Below, piece by piece: positions 15,819 to 24,526 of a stretch of 64,000 bases of DNA; the first letter of the stretch is position 1, and every line of letters begins with the position of its first letter. The DNA lies in the NCBI GenBank assembly GCA_021734785.1, contig JAIPIF010000001.1, forward strand, positions 62,001 to 126,000, read 5' to 3'. The notes under the pieces are model-generated. The model searched no databases and was not told where the DNA came from. It saw only the letters and a list, made by a program, of their open reading frames with translations. The position numbers were made by a program, and so were the translations under genes. Origin of the DNA: Candidatus Altimarinota bacterium. GTDB lineage: Bacteria; Patescibacteriota; Gracilibacteria; UBA4473.

Positions 15819-18104
15819 GTGAGTTCTCCCAAAAAACCGAATCCGTACGCGTGGTTTTCTGCCAAAAAGATCCCGACCGACCCCGGGTGCTACCTCTTTT
15901 TGGACAAGGAGGGGACCGTCCTATACGTGGGCAAAGCCAAGAATCTGCGCGCGCGAGTGCGCACCTACTTTCAAAAAAACAAAAAATCCCCCAAAACCGC
16001 ATCGCTGCTCAAGAAAGTTGCCGCCGTGGAAACCCGCATCGTTTCCTCCGAAGCCGAAGCACTCATCCTGGAAAACAATCTCATCAAAGACCTGCAGCCA
16101 CGGTACAATATCCTCCTCCGCGACGACAAAAATTTCCTCTACCTCCGGATCACCGACGAGCCCTTTCCGCGGATGGAGATCACGCGTCGGATTGTTCGCG
16201 ATGGGAGTTTTTACCTCGGTCCACGCACCAGTGCCAAAAAATTTCGCTCCACGATTGCGTTTTGCCAGAAAATTTTTCAGATCCGGACGTGTCGGCTGGA
16301 GATGGAGCCCCCACCCTGTCCCTCCCCCGAGGGGGGAGGGAAAAAGGGAGAGGGGGAATATCAAGTGCCAAGAGACATTTTGGAAAAAGCAAGAAATCTC
16401 CGAAAAAACCAGACACGCCTGGAAGAAATCATGTGGACAGTGCTCCGAAACCGAAATTTTTGTGGCCTGAAATTCCGCCGCCAGCATCCAGTGGGAAATT
16501 TTATTCTCGATTTTTACTGCCTGGAAAAGAAAATTGCTGTTGAGATCGATGGATCGCAGCACGAAGAAGCCGAAAATAAAAAACGAGATGAGCGGCGAAC
16601 TCGTTTTTTGAATGCACAGGGGATCCGAGTGTTGCGGTTTTCAAATGCGGACGTTTTTACAAATTTGGAGGGAGTTTTGCAGACTTTGTACGAAGAAATC
16701 TTTTCTCCCTCACCCCAGCCCTCTCCCGGGGGGAGCGAGGGCAGTGAGGCTGGGCCAACGATTTCCAAAAACCCCGAAAAACGAAAGATCCCCTGCTTGG
16801 ACTTTCACATCAAAAAATGCTCCGGGCCGTGTGATGGGAAGATTTCCCGCGAAGAATACCGGGCGGACGTGACGCGCATGAAACGATTTCTCCGGGGCGA
16901 CACCCGAGAGGTGCTCCGCTTTCTCCAGGAAAAAATGATGCGACTGGCGCAGGAGAAAAAATTTGAAGCCGCGGCCAAAATGCGTGACCTGATTGCCTCG
17001 GTCGAAAGCTCGACCGAGCGACAGCGAGTTCAGTTTACCGACACGACCTCGCGAGACTTTTTGCACTTTGTTCGCAAAAAGAATTCGGCCTTTTTTATTC
17101 GCCTGGCCTTTCGAGAGGGCAAGCTCTTGGACCAAAATGAAATCGAATTTCGCGCCGAAGCGTTTGAGTCAGATGAGGCCGTGATCGAGCAATTTCTCCT
17201 GCAGTTTTATGATCGGGTGGACGAGATGCCCGCGGAAATCTTTCTCCCTGCGATGCCCGAGAGCCAGGATTCGCTCGAATCGGTGTTGTCCACAAAACTC
17301 AATGTGCCGCTGAGAGGCGAAAAAAAGAAGGTTTTGCAACTGGCTCGCAAGAACGCAGAAACCTTTGCCGAGCAAAAAGAAGTCGAAGCACTCTCGCAGG
17401 CTGAAAATTTTGCCGATGCGCTTCCGACTCTTGCCGGTGCCCTCTCGCTCCCTGAGCCGCCGCGACGGATTGAATGCTTTGACATCTCGCATTTTGGCGG
17501 CACGGCCACGGTGGCGAGCCAGGTCGTTTTCCTCGACGGAGAGCCCAAGAAATCCCAGTACCGCCGGTTTCATCTGAAATCACTTCCCGCGGGGAAAATC
17601 GACGACTTCGCGGCGATGGAGGAAGTGCTCTCTCGCCGGTTTGCGCGGACGGAGGATCCGAAATTTGCCGAGACGTTGCCGGATTTGATCGTCCTCGACG
17701 GCGGAAAGGGGCAGCTCTCGTCGGTGCTGAAGATTTTTAAAACACTGTCGGTGCCGGGATTTGATCCCAAAAAGCAGATCTGTGCGCTGGCCAAGCGCGA
17801 AGAAGAGGTGTTTGTCCCCGGCAAAAAAGAGCCGGTGGAGCTTGCCAAAGACGCTGCTGCCTCCAAACTGCTCCAGCGTCTCCGCGACGAAGCGCACCGG
17901 TTTGCGATCAGTTTCAGCCGTTCTGTGCGTCAGAAATCGGCCAAAAAATCAGCACTGGACTCGATCCGTGGGATTGGCCCGGCGACCAAGAAAAAGCTGC
18001 TGCAGGAGTGTGGCTCGGTGGCGGGGATTCGGAAGGCGAGTGACAAGAAATTGAGCGGAATCTTGAATGCAAAACAATTGCAAAATCTTCGGAAGCAGTT
18101 GTGA
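15819..18104 (+). CDS. uvrC: UvrC excinuclease subunit interrupted in frame by a DUF559 nuclease cassette
   Basis: 761 residues against about 610 normally. The GIY-YIG nuclease domain (TDPGCYLFLDKEGTVLYVGK) occupies about residues 20-100. Residues ~163-317 are foreign to UvrC: a Pro/Gly-rich linker, a DUF559 endonuclease domain, and a second Pro/Gly/Ser linker. UvrC resumes at RKIPCLDFHIKKCSGPC. The UVR (UvrB-binding) helix is at about 367-391, the RNase H-like nuclease from ~547 (ECFDISHFGG, LIVLDGGKGQ), and the helix-hairpin-helix pair at the C-terminus (IRGIGPATKKKLL). Removing the insert gives a normal-length UvrC. GTG 15819 lies 7 bases after TAAACT. UvrC makes both incisions in nucleotide excision repair; whether the fused protein still does is unknown. 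Confidence 0.95.
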   Translation: MSSPKKPNPYAWFSAKKIPTDPGCYLFLDKEGTVLYVGKAKNLRARVRTYFQKNKKSPKTASLLKKVAAVETRIVSSEAEALILENNLIKDLQPRYNILLRDDKNFLYLRITDEPFPRMEITRRIVRDGSFYLGPRTSAKKFRSTIAFCQKIFQIRTCRLEMEPPPCPSPEGGGKKGEGEYQVPRDILEKARNLRKNQTRLEEIMWTVLRNRNFCGLKFRRQHPVGNFILDFYCLEKKIAVEIDGSQHEEAENKKRDERRTRFLNAQGIRVLRFSNADVFTNLEGVLQTLYEEIFSPSPQPSPGGSEGSEAGPTISKNPEKRKIPCLDFHIKKCSGPCDGKISREEYRADVTRMKRFLRGDTREVLRFLQEKMMRLAQEKKFEAAAKMRDLIASVESSTERQRVQFTDTTSRDFLHFVRKKNSAFFIRLAFREGKLLDQNEIEFRAEAFESDEAVIEQFLLQFYDRVDEMPAEIFLPAMPESQDSLESVLSTKLNVPLRGEKKKVLQLARKNAETFAEQKEVEALSQAENFADALPTLAGALSLPEPPRRIECFDISHFGGTATVASQVVFLDGEPKKSQYRRFHLKSLPAGKIDDFAAMEEVLSRRFARTEDPKFAETLPDLIVLDGGKGQLSSVLKIFKTLSVPGFDPKKQICALAKREEEVFVPGKKEPVELAKDAAASKLLQRLRDEAHRFAISFSRSVRQKSAKKSALDSIRGIGPATKKKLLQECGSVAGIRKASDKKLSGILNAKQLQNLRKQL
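16305..16770 (+). mobile_element. In-frame DUF559 endonuclease cassette flanked by GC-rich palindromes
   Basis: The left flank (about 16305-16360) is an imperfect hairpin of C-rich then G-rich runs (CCCTCCCCC / GGGGGGAGGG); the right flank (about 16704-16752) is similar (CCCTCTCCC / GGGGAG, GAGGG). Between them lies a PD-(D/E)XK nuclease of the Vsr-like DUF559 family with its conserved residues: TRLEEIMW, FRRQHPVGNFILDFYC, IAVEIDGSQHEE, RDERRTRFL and GIRVLRFSNADV. The frame is open throughout, so host translation continues across it. Intein splice residues are absent. Exact ends cannot be fixed by eye to better than about 20 bases. Confidence 0.85.
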
Positions 18105-18109
18105 TGTTA

Positions 18110-18499
18110 TCAAATTTTTTTCGTTATTAACATGTATCCTAAAGCAGCTAAAGAGATTCCGACTACGACATTAAGTAGTATGCTGCCTATGAAAAACCAA
18201 TAATGTTTTCCCGTTAACAATTGAAAGCTGTCTTGGCTGAATGTTGAGAATGTTGTGAACGCACCGAGAAAGCCTGTGACAAATAAATAGTGGCTAAAAG
18301 AGCCCCTGCTCAATAAGTCGTATCTAATGCTTAATCCTAATGCAATACCTATGAGCAGGCTTCCGATCAAATTAACAGTCAATGTTCCCAAAGGGAATTT
18401 GGTGTGATGATAAAACCTGTCATCAATCATGAAGACAAGATAGCGACTTACTGCACCGAGGAATCCTCCGATTCCAATTGTTATTAGATTGGTAGTCAT
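18110..18499 (-). CDS. crcB: Fluoride channel Fluc/CrcB
   Basis: 129 residues with four transmembrane helices and the Fluc signatures GGFLGAVSRY, GTLTVNLIGS and GFLGAFTTFSTFS. Dimers of this protein export fluoride. The gene is clearly more AT-rich than uvrC next to it and is convergent with it, only 5 bases from its stop, which suggests horizontal gain. No fluoride riboswitch consensus was found in the roughly 115 bases upstream. Confidence 0.94.
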   Translation of the reverse strand: MTTNLITIGIGGFLGAVSRYLVFMIDDRFYHHTKFPLGTLTVNLIGSLLIGIALGLSIRYDLLSRGSFSHYLFVTGFLGAFTTFSTFSQDSFQLLTGKHYWFFIGSILLNVVVGISLAALGYMLITKKI

Positions 18500-18614
18500 A
18501 AAAATTTGATAATTTCACATAACTCCATGATACCCAAAAACATTCCAGATATTATCGAGTTTTTGTATTTTTTGCGAACAGGATCTTGTGAGTTGTGCAG
18601 AAAGAAACAATCTC

Positions 18615-18995
18615 CTAAAAATCATCCGGGCCGATGTTTGGCACGTGCTCACAAAAAACTTTGGTTCCCTCAATTTTGAGAATCACCGCATCAATCCGAA
18701 ACTCCGGCATTTCCTGGAGCTGCATTTTTTTCCCAAAAAAGTCCTCGATCGCGCGCAGCATTTTTTCAAATTTGTCCTGCGTGATCGCCGCCTTACCGCC
18801 GCCAAAGGCTTCGTTTGTCCGGGTTTTGACCTCCACAAAAATAAATTCTTCACTCTCGGGGTCCCGCATCACCAGATCGATTTCTCCCCCCTGTGCGTGA
18901 AAATTTCGGTCAATGAGTTCCCAGCCCTGTCGCTGCTGGAGGTATTTGGCCGCGATGGCTTCCCCCTTCGGTCCCAGGGGATTTTTGCCGGTCAT
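18615..18995 (-). CDS. YraN family (UPF0102) endonuclease-like protein
   Basis: 126 residues with the YraN pattern: GPKGEAIAAKYLQQRQGWELIDRNF, the PD-(D/E)XK core GGEIDLVMRDPESEEFIFVEVKTRT (Asp, Glu, Lys catalytic set) and KFEKMLRAIEDFF. The family resembles Holliday-junction resolvases, but its role is not settled. The ATG overlaps the gmk stop (ATGA), so the two form an operon. Confidence 0.9.
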   Translation of the reverse strand: MTGKNPLGPKGEAIAAKYLQQRQGWELIDRNFHAQGGEIDLVMRDPESEEFIFVEVKTRTNEAFGGGKAAITQDKFEKMLRAIEDFFGKKMQLQEMPEFRIDAVILKIEGTKVFCEHVPNIGPDDF

Positions 18996-19582
18996 TTTTT
19001 GAGCGCGTCAGCAATTATTTTTTCGGCGTCTTGTTTCATTTTTTCTAGGTTTCCCTCCTCCACAATGATTTCGTGATCGTAGAGATGCGCCTGGGCAAAT
19101 TCGGATTTCATCGACTCCTTTCGGTAGGAGAGATCTTCATCGCTGATGGGCCCCCGTTCTTTTATCCGCTGGATCAGCTCTTCCACCCCGCCGGCGGGTT
19201 TCAAAAAAATAGACACAAAATCTTCACGATCCAGTTTTTCCCGTGCGGTGGCAAAGCCCTGCACGTCAAACTCACGGATCACGACCTTGCCTCTCTCCAC
19301 CGGGGACAGGAGGGGCTCACGGAGCGTGCCGTACCAATTTTCATGATGCACCTCCGCCCACTCGAGGAATTCATCGTTTTCGATCTTTTCCAAAAATTCT
19401 TCCCGGGAAACGAAGTAGTAGGTTTTGCCCTCTACTTCGCCTTCTCTGGGCGCGCGCGTGGTGCAGCTGGGGGGAAACACCCATTCGGGGTGTGCTGCTC
19501 GCAGGAGATTGATCAGGGTGCCCTTGCCGACCCCCGAGGGGCCGGAGAAAAAGAAAATCTTGCCGCGCGAGGATTTCACCAT
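18992..19582 (-). CDS. gmk: Guanylate kinase
   Basis: 196 residues: P-loop GPSGVGKGT at the N-terminus, GMP-binding region SCTTRAPREGEVEGKTYYFVS, EWAEVHHENWYGT, and the lid KERGPISDEDLSYR. It phosphorylates GMP/dGMP to the diphosphate. ATG 19582 lies exactly 7 bases after TACAAT, so the message is probably leaderless. Upstream partner of yraN. Confidence 0.97.
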   Translation of the reverse strand: MVKSSRGKIFFFSGPSGVGKGTLINLLRAAHPEWVFPPSCTTRAPREGEVEGKTYYFVSREEFLEKIENDEFLEWAEVHHENWYGTLREPLLSPVERGKVVIREFDVQGFATAREKLDREDFVSIFLKPAGGVEELIQRIKERGPISDEDLSYRKESMKSEFAQAHLYDHEIIVEEGNLEKMKQDAEKIIADALKK

Positions 19583-19642
19583 CGCCCAAATTGTACGGAA
19601 AAGTATGGCAGAAAGAAACCGTGAAATTTTTGAAAACGAGCA

Positions 19643-21049
19643 CTACTCAGCTGGGAGTGGCGCTGGCGCTTCCTCAGATTCTTCCGCGGGAGCCTCTTCG
19701 TTGGTCTCCGCTTCGGAGGTTTCTCCGTCCTCAGTCGTCGTTCCATCGGCCTCTTCTGGCTCTGGAGCAAGCAGCTCTTGCAGTGCTTCTGGGTTTGCCA
19801 GAATGTCAAACGCCCGATCCATCACCGGATCGAGATCATTTTCAAAATCTTCCTGGGTGCGTTCGACGGCCTCATCCGGCTCAATCCCCACCTCGTGAAT
19901 CGATCGCCCCAGCGGCGTGAGCCATTCGGCGACCGTAACCTTGAGACTGGAGCCATCTGACAGCGGGATCACATTTTGCACGGATCCTTTTCCAAAACTT
20001 GTCTCGCCGATCACCACGCCGCGACGATGATCCTGCACGGCTCCTGCGAAGATTTCAGACGCCGAAGCTGAGCCGCGATTGACCATGACGACCAGGGGAA
20101 TCTCGATAAATGCGCCTCCAGGGCCGCTCTGCAGCGCGCCAGAGTCGCCAAACTGTCGACCTCGTGTGGTGACCAGCACTTTGCGATCAAAAAACTCATT
20201 GCCAAATCTCAGGGCCGCATCCAGGAGGCCGCCGCCGTTGTTGCGCAGATCCAGGACAATCCCGTCCGGCTTTGCCAGTGAAATTTGTGGCAAAACAGCA
20301 AGAAACTCATTCATCAGCTCGGTCCCAAACTGGGAAATCTCAATCACGGCAATGCCCTCCTGCATGCGCCACTCCAGACTTTTGACCTGGATCGTGTCGC
20401 GGACGATGGTGATTTGAATCGGGTTTGGCTCGCCCTCGCGGATGACCTCGAGCGAGACCTTTTCTCCCTTTGGACCACGGATTTGCATCACGGCGTCCAT
20501 CACGCTCATGTCAAACGTGGGTTCTCCATCAATCTTGAAAATGTGATCGCCGGCGCGGAGCCCGGCCAGCTCTGCTGGGGAGCCTTTGAGCGGGGAGATC
20601 ACAATGAGCTGTTCGTCTCGGATGGCGATTTCGGCACCGATGCCTTCAAATTCTCCCGAAATGGATTCTTCGAATTCCTTGGTTTCCTCCGGCGCCATAA
20701 AAGTGGTGTAGGGGTCTTCTGTCGAGCGAACGAGGCCTCGAGCGGCACCGTAGAGTTGTTCTTGGGTGTCGAGGTCTTCCTGATACAAAAAGTTTGCTTC
20801 GAGCTCATTCCACACCTCCCAAAACAGCGACAGGTCTACGTTGCGGGGATCGGTTTTGCGTCGCAGGGGGAGCGAAATCTTTTGCCCAAGGAAGGTGCCG
20901 TTCTTTTTTTCCGTCTGTTGTACGACCTCGCCGGTGGGATGCGGGCGGTACTGGGATTGTTTTTGGTTGAGGATCCAGCCCAGGACAAACGTGAGAATGG
21001 GCAAGATTAAAAAGAGAAGAAAGCGGATGTTCCGACGATAATGGGGCAT
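19643..21049 (-). CDS. C-terminal processing peptidase (S41, CtpA/Prc type)
   Basis: 468 residues: one N-terminal transmembrane anchor (RFLLFLILPILTFVLGWIL), an S41 N-terminal helical region (DLSLFWEVWNELEANFLY), a PDZ domain (GEFEGIGAEIAIRDEQLIVI ... GLRAGDHIFKIDG), and the peptidase core with the GSASASEIF serine and the FGKGSVQ lysine. A very acidic Glu/Ala/Pro/Thr tail of about 55 residues ends the protein. These extracytoplasmic proteases trim C-termini of envelope proteins. Monocistronic; TACAAT lies about 37 bases upstream. Confidence 0.94.
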   Translation of the reverse strand: MPHYRRNIRFLLFLILPILTFVLGWILNQKQSQYRPHPTGEVVQQTEKKNGTFLGQKISLPLRRKTDPRNVDLSLFWEVWNELEANFLYQEDLDTQEQLYGAARGLVRSTEDPYTTFMAPEETKEFEESISGEFEGIGAEIAIRDEQLIVISPLKGSPAELAGLRAGDHIFKIDGEPTFDMSVMDAVMQIRGPKGEKVSLEVIREGEPNPIQITIVRDTIQVKSLEWRMQEGIAVIEISQFGTELMNEFLAVLPQISLAKPDGIVLDLRNNGGGLLDAALRFGNEFFDRKVLVTTRGRQFGDSGALQSGPGGAFIEIPLVVMVNRGSASASEIFAGAVQDHRRGVVIGETSFGKGSVQNVIPLSDGSSLKVTVAEWLTPLGRSIHEVGIEPDEAVERTQEDFENDLDPVMDRAFDILANPEALQELLAPEPEEADGTTTEDGETSEAETNEEAPAEESEEAPAPLPAE

Positions 21050-21129
21050 GATTTCGTGTTTATTTCTGGTTCAAAATCCTCGTGATTGTACGAGTGTCTC
21101 TCAGAAATGCAACGCGTTTTTCTCAGAAA

Positions 21130-24100
21130 TTATTCGTGCTTTTTGTTCGAAAACATGTTGGCAATGACGCCAGCGAGAATTGTCGCAGCTTGACTTTTTC
21201 CCGATAACTCGAGCTTGGTCGCCACACTGGCGGCCACCTTTTTGGTTCCCGCTCTGGTAATGGTTTGGGTAAATCCTTCGGTGAGGAGCTGATTGGTAAT
21301 TTCTTGCGCAATGATTCGCTGGGCTTCCTGTTGCGAGTACCCTTCCATCACAAGCTCTGCCAGACGAGGGCCTTTGAGTGCTTCGCGGGCTTCAAATTCT
21401 AGATGCCATTGTGCATTATCTTCCACTCGCTGAAAAGGGACTTCCTTCATCTTAAACAGCGAACGAATCATCCCCAGAGAGATGGGAATGCGATGGTTTT
21501 CTCGCCCGGTGACATCGACGTACCGGAAGATTTCTCCCTCGCAGTGGCAGTTTGGGTCCATGAGTTTTTCCATGATTTCATCGCTCGCCAGGGCACTTTC
21601 TAACAGATCCGGCACGTCACTTTTAAGAACGTCGGCCATGGTTTTGAGCTCTTCTTGGAATTGTTCATTTTCAGTGAGAGCCTCCAGCGCAACTTCTGTG
21701 CGATGCGCATCGTAGAATTTTTTAATTTCCTCAGATCCTGTTTTTGGGAAAAATTTGAGCATGCCACTTTTTTCAAAAGCATCGTAGTTTTGGAACGATC
21801 CCAAAAATCCGTACACGGCGCTTTCGTACACATTTTCCTCGGCGCTTTCATCGGGGGCCTGCTGGGCAATATTTTGCCGCTGCTGCATGTTGTCTTTGTG
21901 TTGGGCGACTTCATCTAGGTCGGTGGCCAGACCGTGGAGCTCTTTGATGGCCGAAAGCATCGTCAGTCGGTCTTGGAGCTTTCGGTCGAGCTTGTTCCAG
22001 GACTTTCCGTCGGACTCGAGTTTTTCATATTTTGCCATGCTTGCGCCGGGAGTCTTTGATTGTCGGATGATATCTTCATTGCTGATCCAAAACTCCCACT
22101 GTCCATTGGCGGTCATTTTGGCAAAAATTTCCTGCTCGTAGACCTTGCGTTCGCCGTCTTCGCGGACGCGGGTTTTTATCTTTCCCAGGGAGATCCGATC
22201 GAAACCTGTCATGCGTTTTCCGAGTCCTTCAAATTTCAGTTTGTCAGAACCACTGGGGGCATCCTCATTAAACTCAGCGACGGCCTCTCGGATAATGGTT
22301 TCGAGTGCTTCGACTTTTTTGCGATCGGGCAGATCGGTTTTGAGAGTTCTTAGTGCGTGTCGCATGTCAAATTTCTTTTCAAATAACTCTGACAGCCCCC
22401 GGTAGGAGGCACGCTTGATATCGCGGGATTTTTCAGTGATGAGTGCCTTGCGGTGTGAACGACGGGTGCCTTCGTGTTTTTCTTTTCGCGCTCCCTCTGT
22501 GTAGAGATCAATGTGATCCTCCAAGCGTTCGACCGTGGTAGCCATGTCGTCGGCGAGGTCGTTGAGCGCGGTGTTTTTTTCTGTGGTGTATTCTGAATCA
22601 GCAGTTTCAGAGAGGGCTTCGGGATCTCGCATGAGATTGAGCTCGCTTTCTTCCAGCTGATCCATGGCATTGACCATGTCCAAGAATCGCTTGGTGTAGG
22701 TTTCATTTCCAGCGGCGAGCTGTGCGACGAGCGTGTCCATGTCCCCGAGCTGATGAAGCTTTTTGAAAAATGGGGTTTTGATGTTGGTCAGTACCACATC
22801 GGGAGTCATTGTCACGACACTGGTAAACAGCGAGACAAAAAGATCCTGGCCCAAAAGCTTGAGTGGCTGATCAAAATGTCCCCGGCCGTGCATTTTCTCG
22901 ATATTTTTGTACGCGCGATCATAGAGAGTGCCTTTCTTTTTCATTGTTTCGAAAGCATCCATGGAGAGCCCCATCTTCTCCAGATCTTTTTTGCTGCCAA
23001 AGATTGCTTTTCCCGCGGCTTCGATCCAGCCGATGACGCCTCCCTCAAAGGTGCGCCCACCAATAAAGTTTTCAAGACTTTCCTCAAGCGATTTTGTTCC
23101 TCGCTTGGACGGTTTGTACACGAGTTCAAGTGCCTCACGGGTGAGACCGAGTTTTCCGAGTTCATCGTCATTCCCCAGGAGCTCCTCTCGCATTTTTTTG
23201 ACAGTGGCCTGTTTTTCCTCCAGCGTGCCGACACCCAGCGCCTTCAATGCCATGCATTCGTCGTCCAGGGGACATTCGGGCTCCACTTCTGGTATGACGA
23301 TCTCTGGTTCGGGATCTGGCACTGGGATGACCGAGACACTTTCCAATTTGATCGCGGCGAGATTTCCGTGGCAGCCGTTGCTGACACGTGCCAGGATGCG
23401 GTTGTCCTCGATCACGACATTCGAAAATTCAAACGCCGTCAGCAGGTCGGCCGGATACTCTGCCATGGCGGCTCCGGTGAGGATTTCGCAGCCCCGGATT
23501 TTTCCGAGAACGGTTCCTGCCACCAGAAGATTTCCCGTGGCATCGACCGATCCGGTTTGTGTGGAAGCATTCATCTGTGCCTCGTAGCGCATGATGCTTT
23601 TGCCTGCCTCAGTGGTCCACTCGCGGACGTTGACGCCGGCACTGTCCAGATCATATTTCATCATCCGAGAGGCGGCGTAGAGGGAGTTGTGCACGGACTG
23701 GCTGCCCGGGGCGAAGCTGTACACCGCGGCCATTCCATCTCGCAAGAAAACAGAGACTTCTGCCGGGGTGAGGTTTGAAAGACTTTTGCCCCCATTCGTT
23801 TTTCGGAGAAAGGTCGCAAACATCTCGGTGCGGTACATCTTTTGTTCTTCGGGATCGGCGAGAGTTTTGTTGATCAGATATTCAGCCGCGAGTGCGCGCA
23901 GTGTCGCTTCATCCGCCGGCGAAGAGAGAGCCTGGAGTTTGTCCATCAGCTCCGGGAGTTTTTGGTCCACCGATGCGTTGGCAACCTCGGCCGCATGCAT
24001 TTTGTGGGCTTGATACTTGAGTGCTTCTAGGCGCTCCCGAGTGTCTGTTTCAAGGTTTTCCTGTGCCCATTCTTTCTTTTCATCGATCGACTCTGTTTCC

Positions 24101-24186
24101 CAGTCGTGGGATTCTGGATTTTGTTGCCAGATAAATCGAGCCGTATTTTTATCCACGCCGGGGGCCGAGTGAGTCAGGAATTTCAT
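21130..24186 (-). CDS. Large cytoplasmic protein of unknown function (1018 residues)
   Basis: No family recognised. No signal peptide. Residues ~1-170 are helical and charged; ~175-305 contain a possible small beta domain (GNLLVAGTVLGKIRGCEILTG, NVVIEDNRILARVSNGCHG); a Pro/Glu-rich linker (PDPEPEIVIPEVEPECPLD) follows; ~310-870 are mostly charged helices, with a hydrophobic stretch FVSLFTSVVTMTPDVVLTNI; a CHC cluster (DPNCHCEGEIF) near 900 precedes a short region RYVDVTGRENHRIPISLGM; and the C-terminus again is helical. Codon use is like the neighbours. An extended -10 (TGGTATCAT) lies about 22 bases before the ATG. Alone between ctpA and tRNA-Lys. Confidence 0.75.
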   Translation of the reverse strand: MKFLTHSAPGVDKNTARFIWQQNPESHDWETESIDEKKEWAQENLETDTRERLEALKYQAHKMHAAEVANASVDQKLPELMDKLQALSSPADEATLRALAAEYLINKTLADPEEQKMYRTEMFATFLRKTNGGKSLSNLTPAEVSVFLRDGMAAVYSFAPGSQSVHNSLYAASRMMKYDLDSAGVNVREWTTEAGKSIMRYEAQMNASTQTGSVDATGNLLVAGTVLGKIRGCEILTGAAMAEYPADLLTAFEFSNVVIEDNRILARVSNGCHGNLAAIKLESVSVIPVPDPEPEIVIPEVEPECPLDDECMALKALGVGTLEEKQATVKKMREELLGNDDELGKLGLTREALELVYKPSKRGTKSLEESLENFIGGRTFEGGVIGWIEAAGKAIFGSKKDLEKMGLSMDAFETMKKKGTLYDRAYKNIEKMHGRGHFDQPLKLLGQDLFVSLFTSVVTMTPDVVLTNIKTPFFKKLHQLGDMDTLVAQLAAGNETYTKRFLDMVNAMDQLEESELNLMRDPEALSETADSEYTTEKNTALNDLADDMATTVERLEDHIDLYTEGARKEKHEGTRRSHRKALITEKSRDIKRASYRGLSELFEKKFDMRHALRTLKTDLPDRKKVEALETIIREAVAEFNEDAPSGSDKLKFEGLGKRMTGFDRISLGKIKTRVREDGERKVYEQEIFAKMTANGQWEFWISNEDIIRQSKTPGASMAKYEKLESDGKSWNKLDRKLQDRLTMLSAIKELHGLATDLDEVAQHKDNMQQRQNIAQQAPDESAEENVYESAVYGFLGSFQNYDAFEKSGMLKFFPKTGSEEIKKFYDAHRTEVALEALTENEQFQEELKTMADVLKSDVPDLLESALASDEIMEKLMDPNCHCEGEIFRYVDVTGRENHRIPISLGMIRSLFKMKEVPFQRVEDNAQWHLEFEAREALKGPRLAELVMEGYSQQEAQRIIAQEITNQLLTEGFTQTITRAGTKKVAASVATKLELSGKSQAATILAGVIANMFSNKKHE

Positions 24187-24365
24187 GGATTTTGAGAAAA
24201 ATCAGGAGATGATACCACAATTTCCTACAAAAAACAAGCCTTCCTCCTGGGAAAATTTCTCGGTGCCATTCAAAAGAAGGCCGTCTTCGTCAAAACCCCG
24301 ACAGACATCTTCCCCTCCCCGACGTGCTTCGTCATTTTATTCCTTCCCCATCGCAAAGCGAAGAA

Positions 24366-24440
24366 TGGTGGGTTGGGAGGGGCTCGAACCCTCAACCAAT
24401 AGCTTAAGAGGCTACTGCTCTACCATTGAGCTACCAACCC
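24366..24440 (-). tRNA. tRNA-Lys (anticodon CTT), CCA encoded
   Basis: Minus strand: acceptor GGGTTGG/CCAACCC, discriminator A, encoded CCA; D stem GCTC/GAGC; anticodon stem GTAGC/GCTAT with loop CTCTTAA giving CTT; T arm GAGGG-TTCGAGC-CCCTC. It differs from the two tRNAs near 13.5 kb in carrying CCA. The roughly 180 bases between it and the 1018-residue gene hold nothing else recognised. Confidence 0.93.
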
Positions 24441-24526
24441 ACGCAGCGCTTTTTGTGGCGCGAGAAGGTCAGCCACTGAGCGGCTGATCCGCGGCAGATT
24501 GTGCCAAATCTTCGGGAAAATTCAAG

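Noticed and set aside
16305-16770. Intein inside UvrC
   Set aside because: No Cys/Ser at the first position, no terminal His-Asn, and no Hint blocks; the domain is DUF559.
18500-18614. Fluoride riboswitch before crcB
   Set aside because: The conserved crcB-motif core was not found in the upstream sequence.
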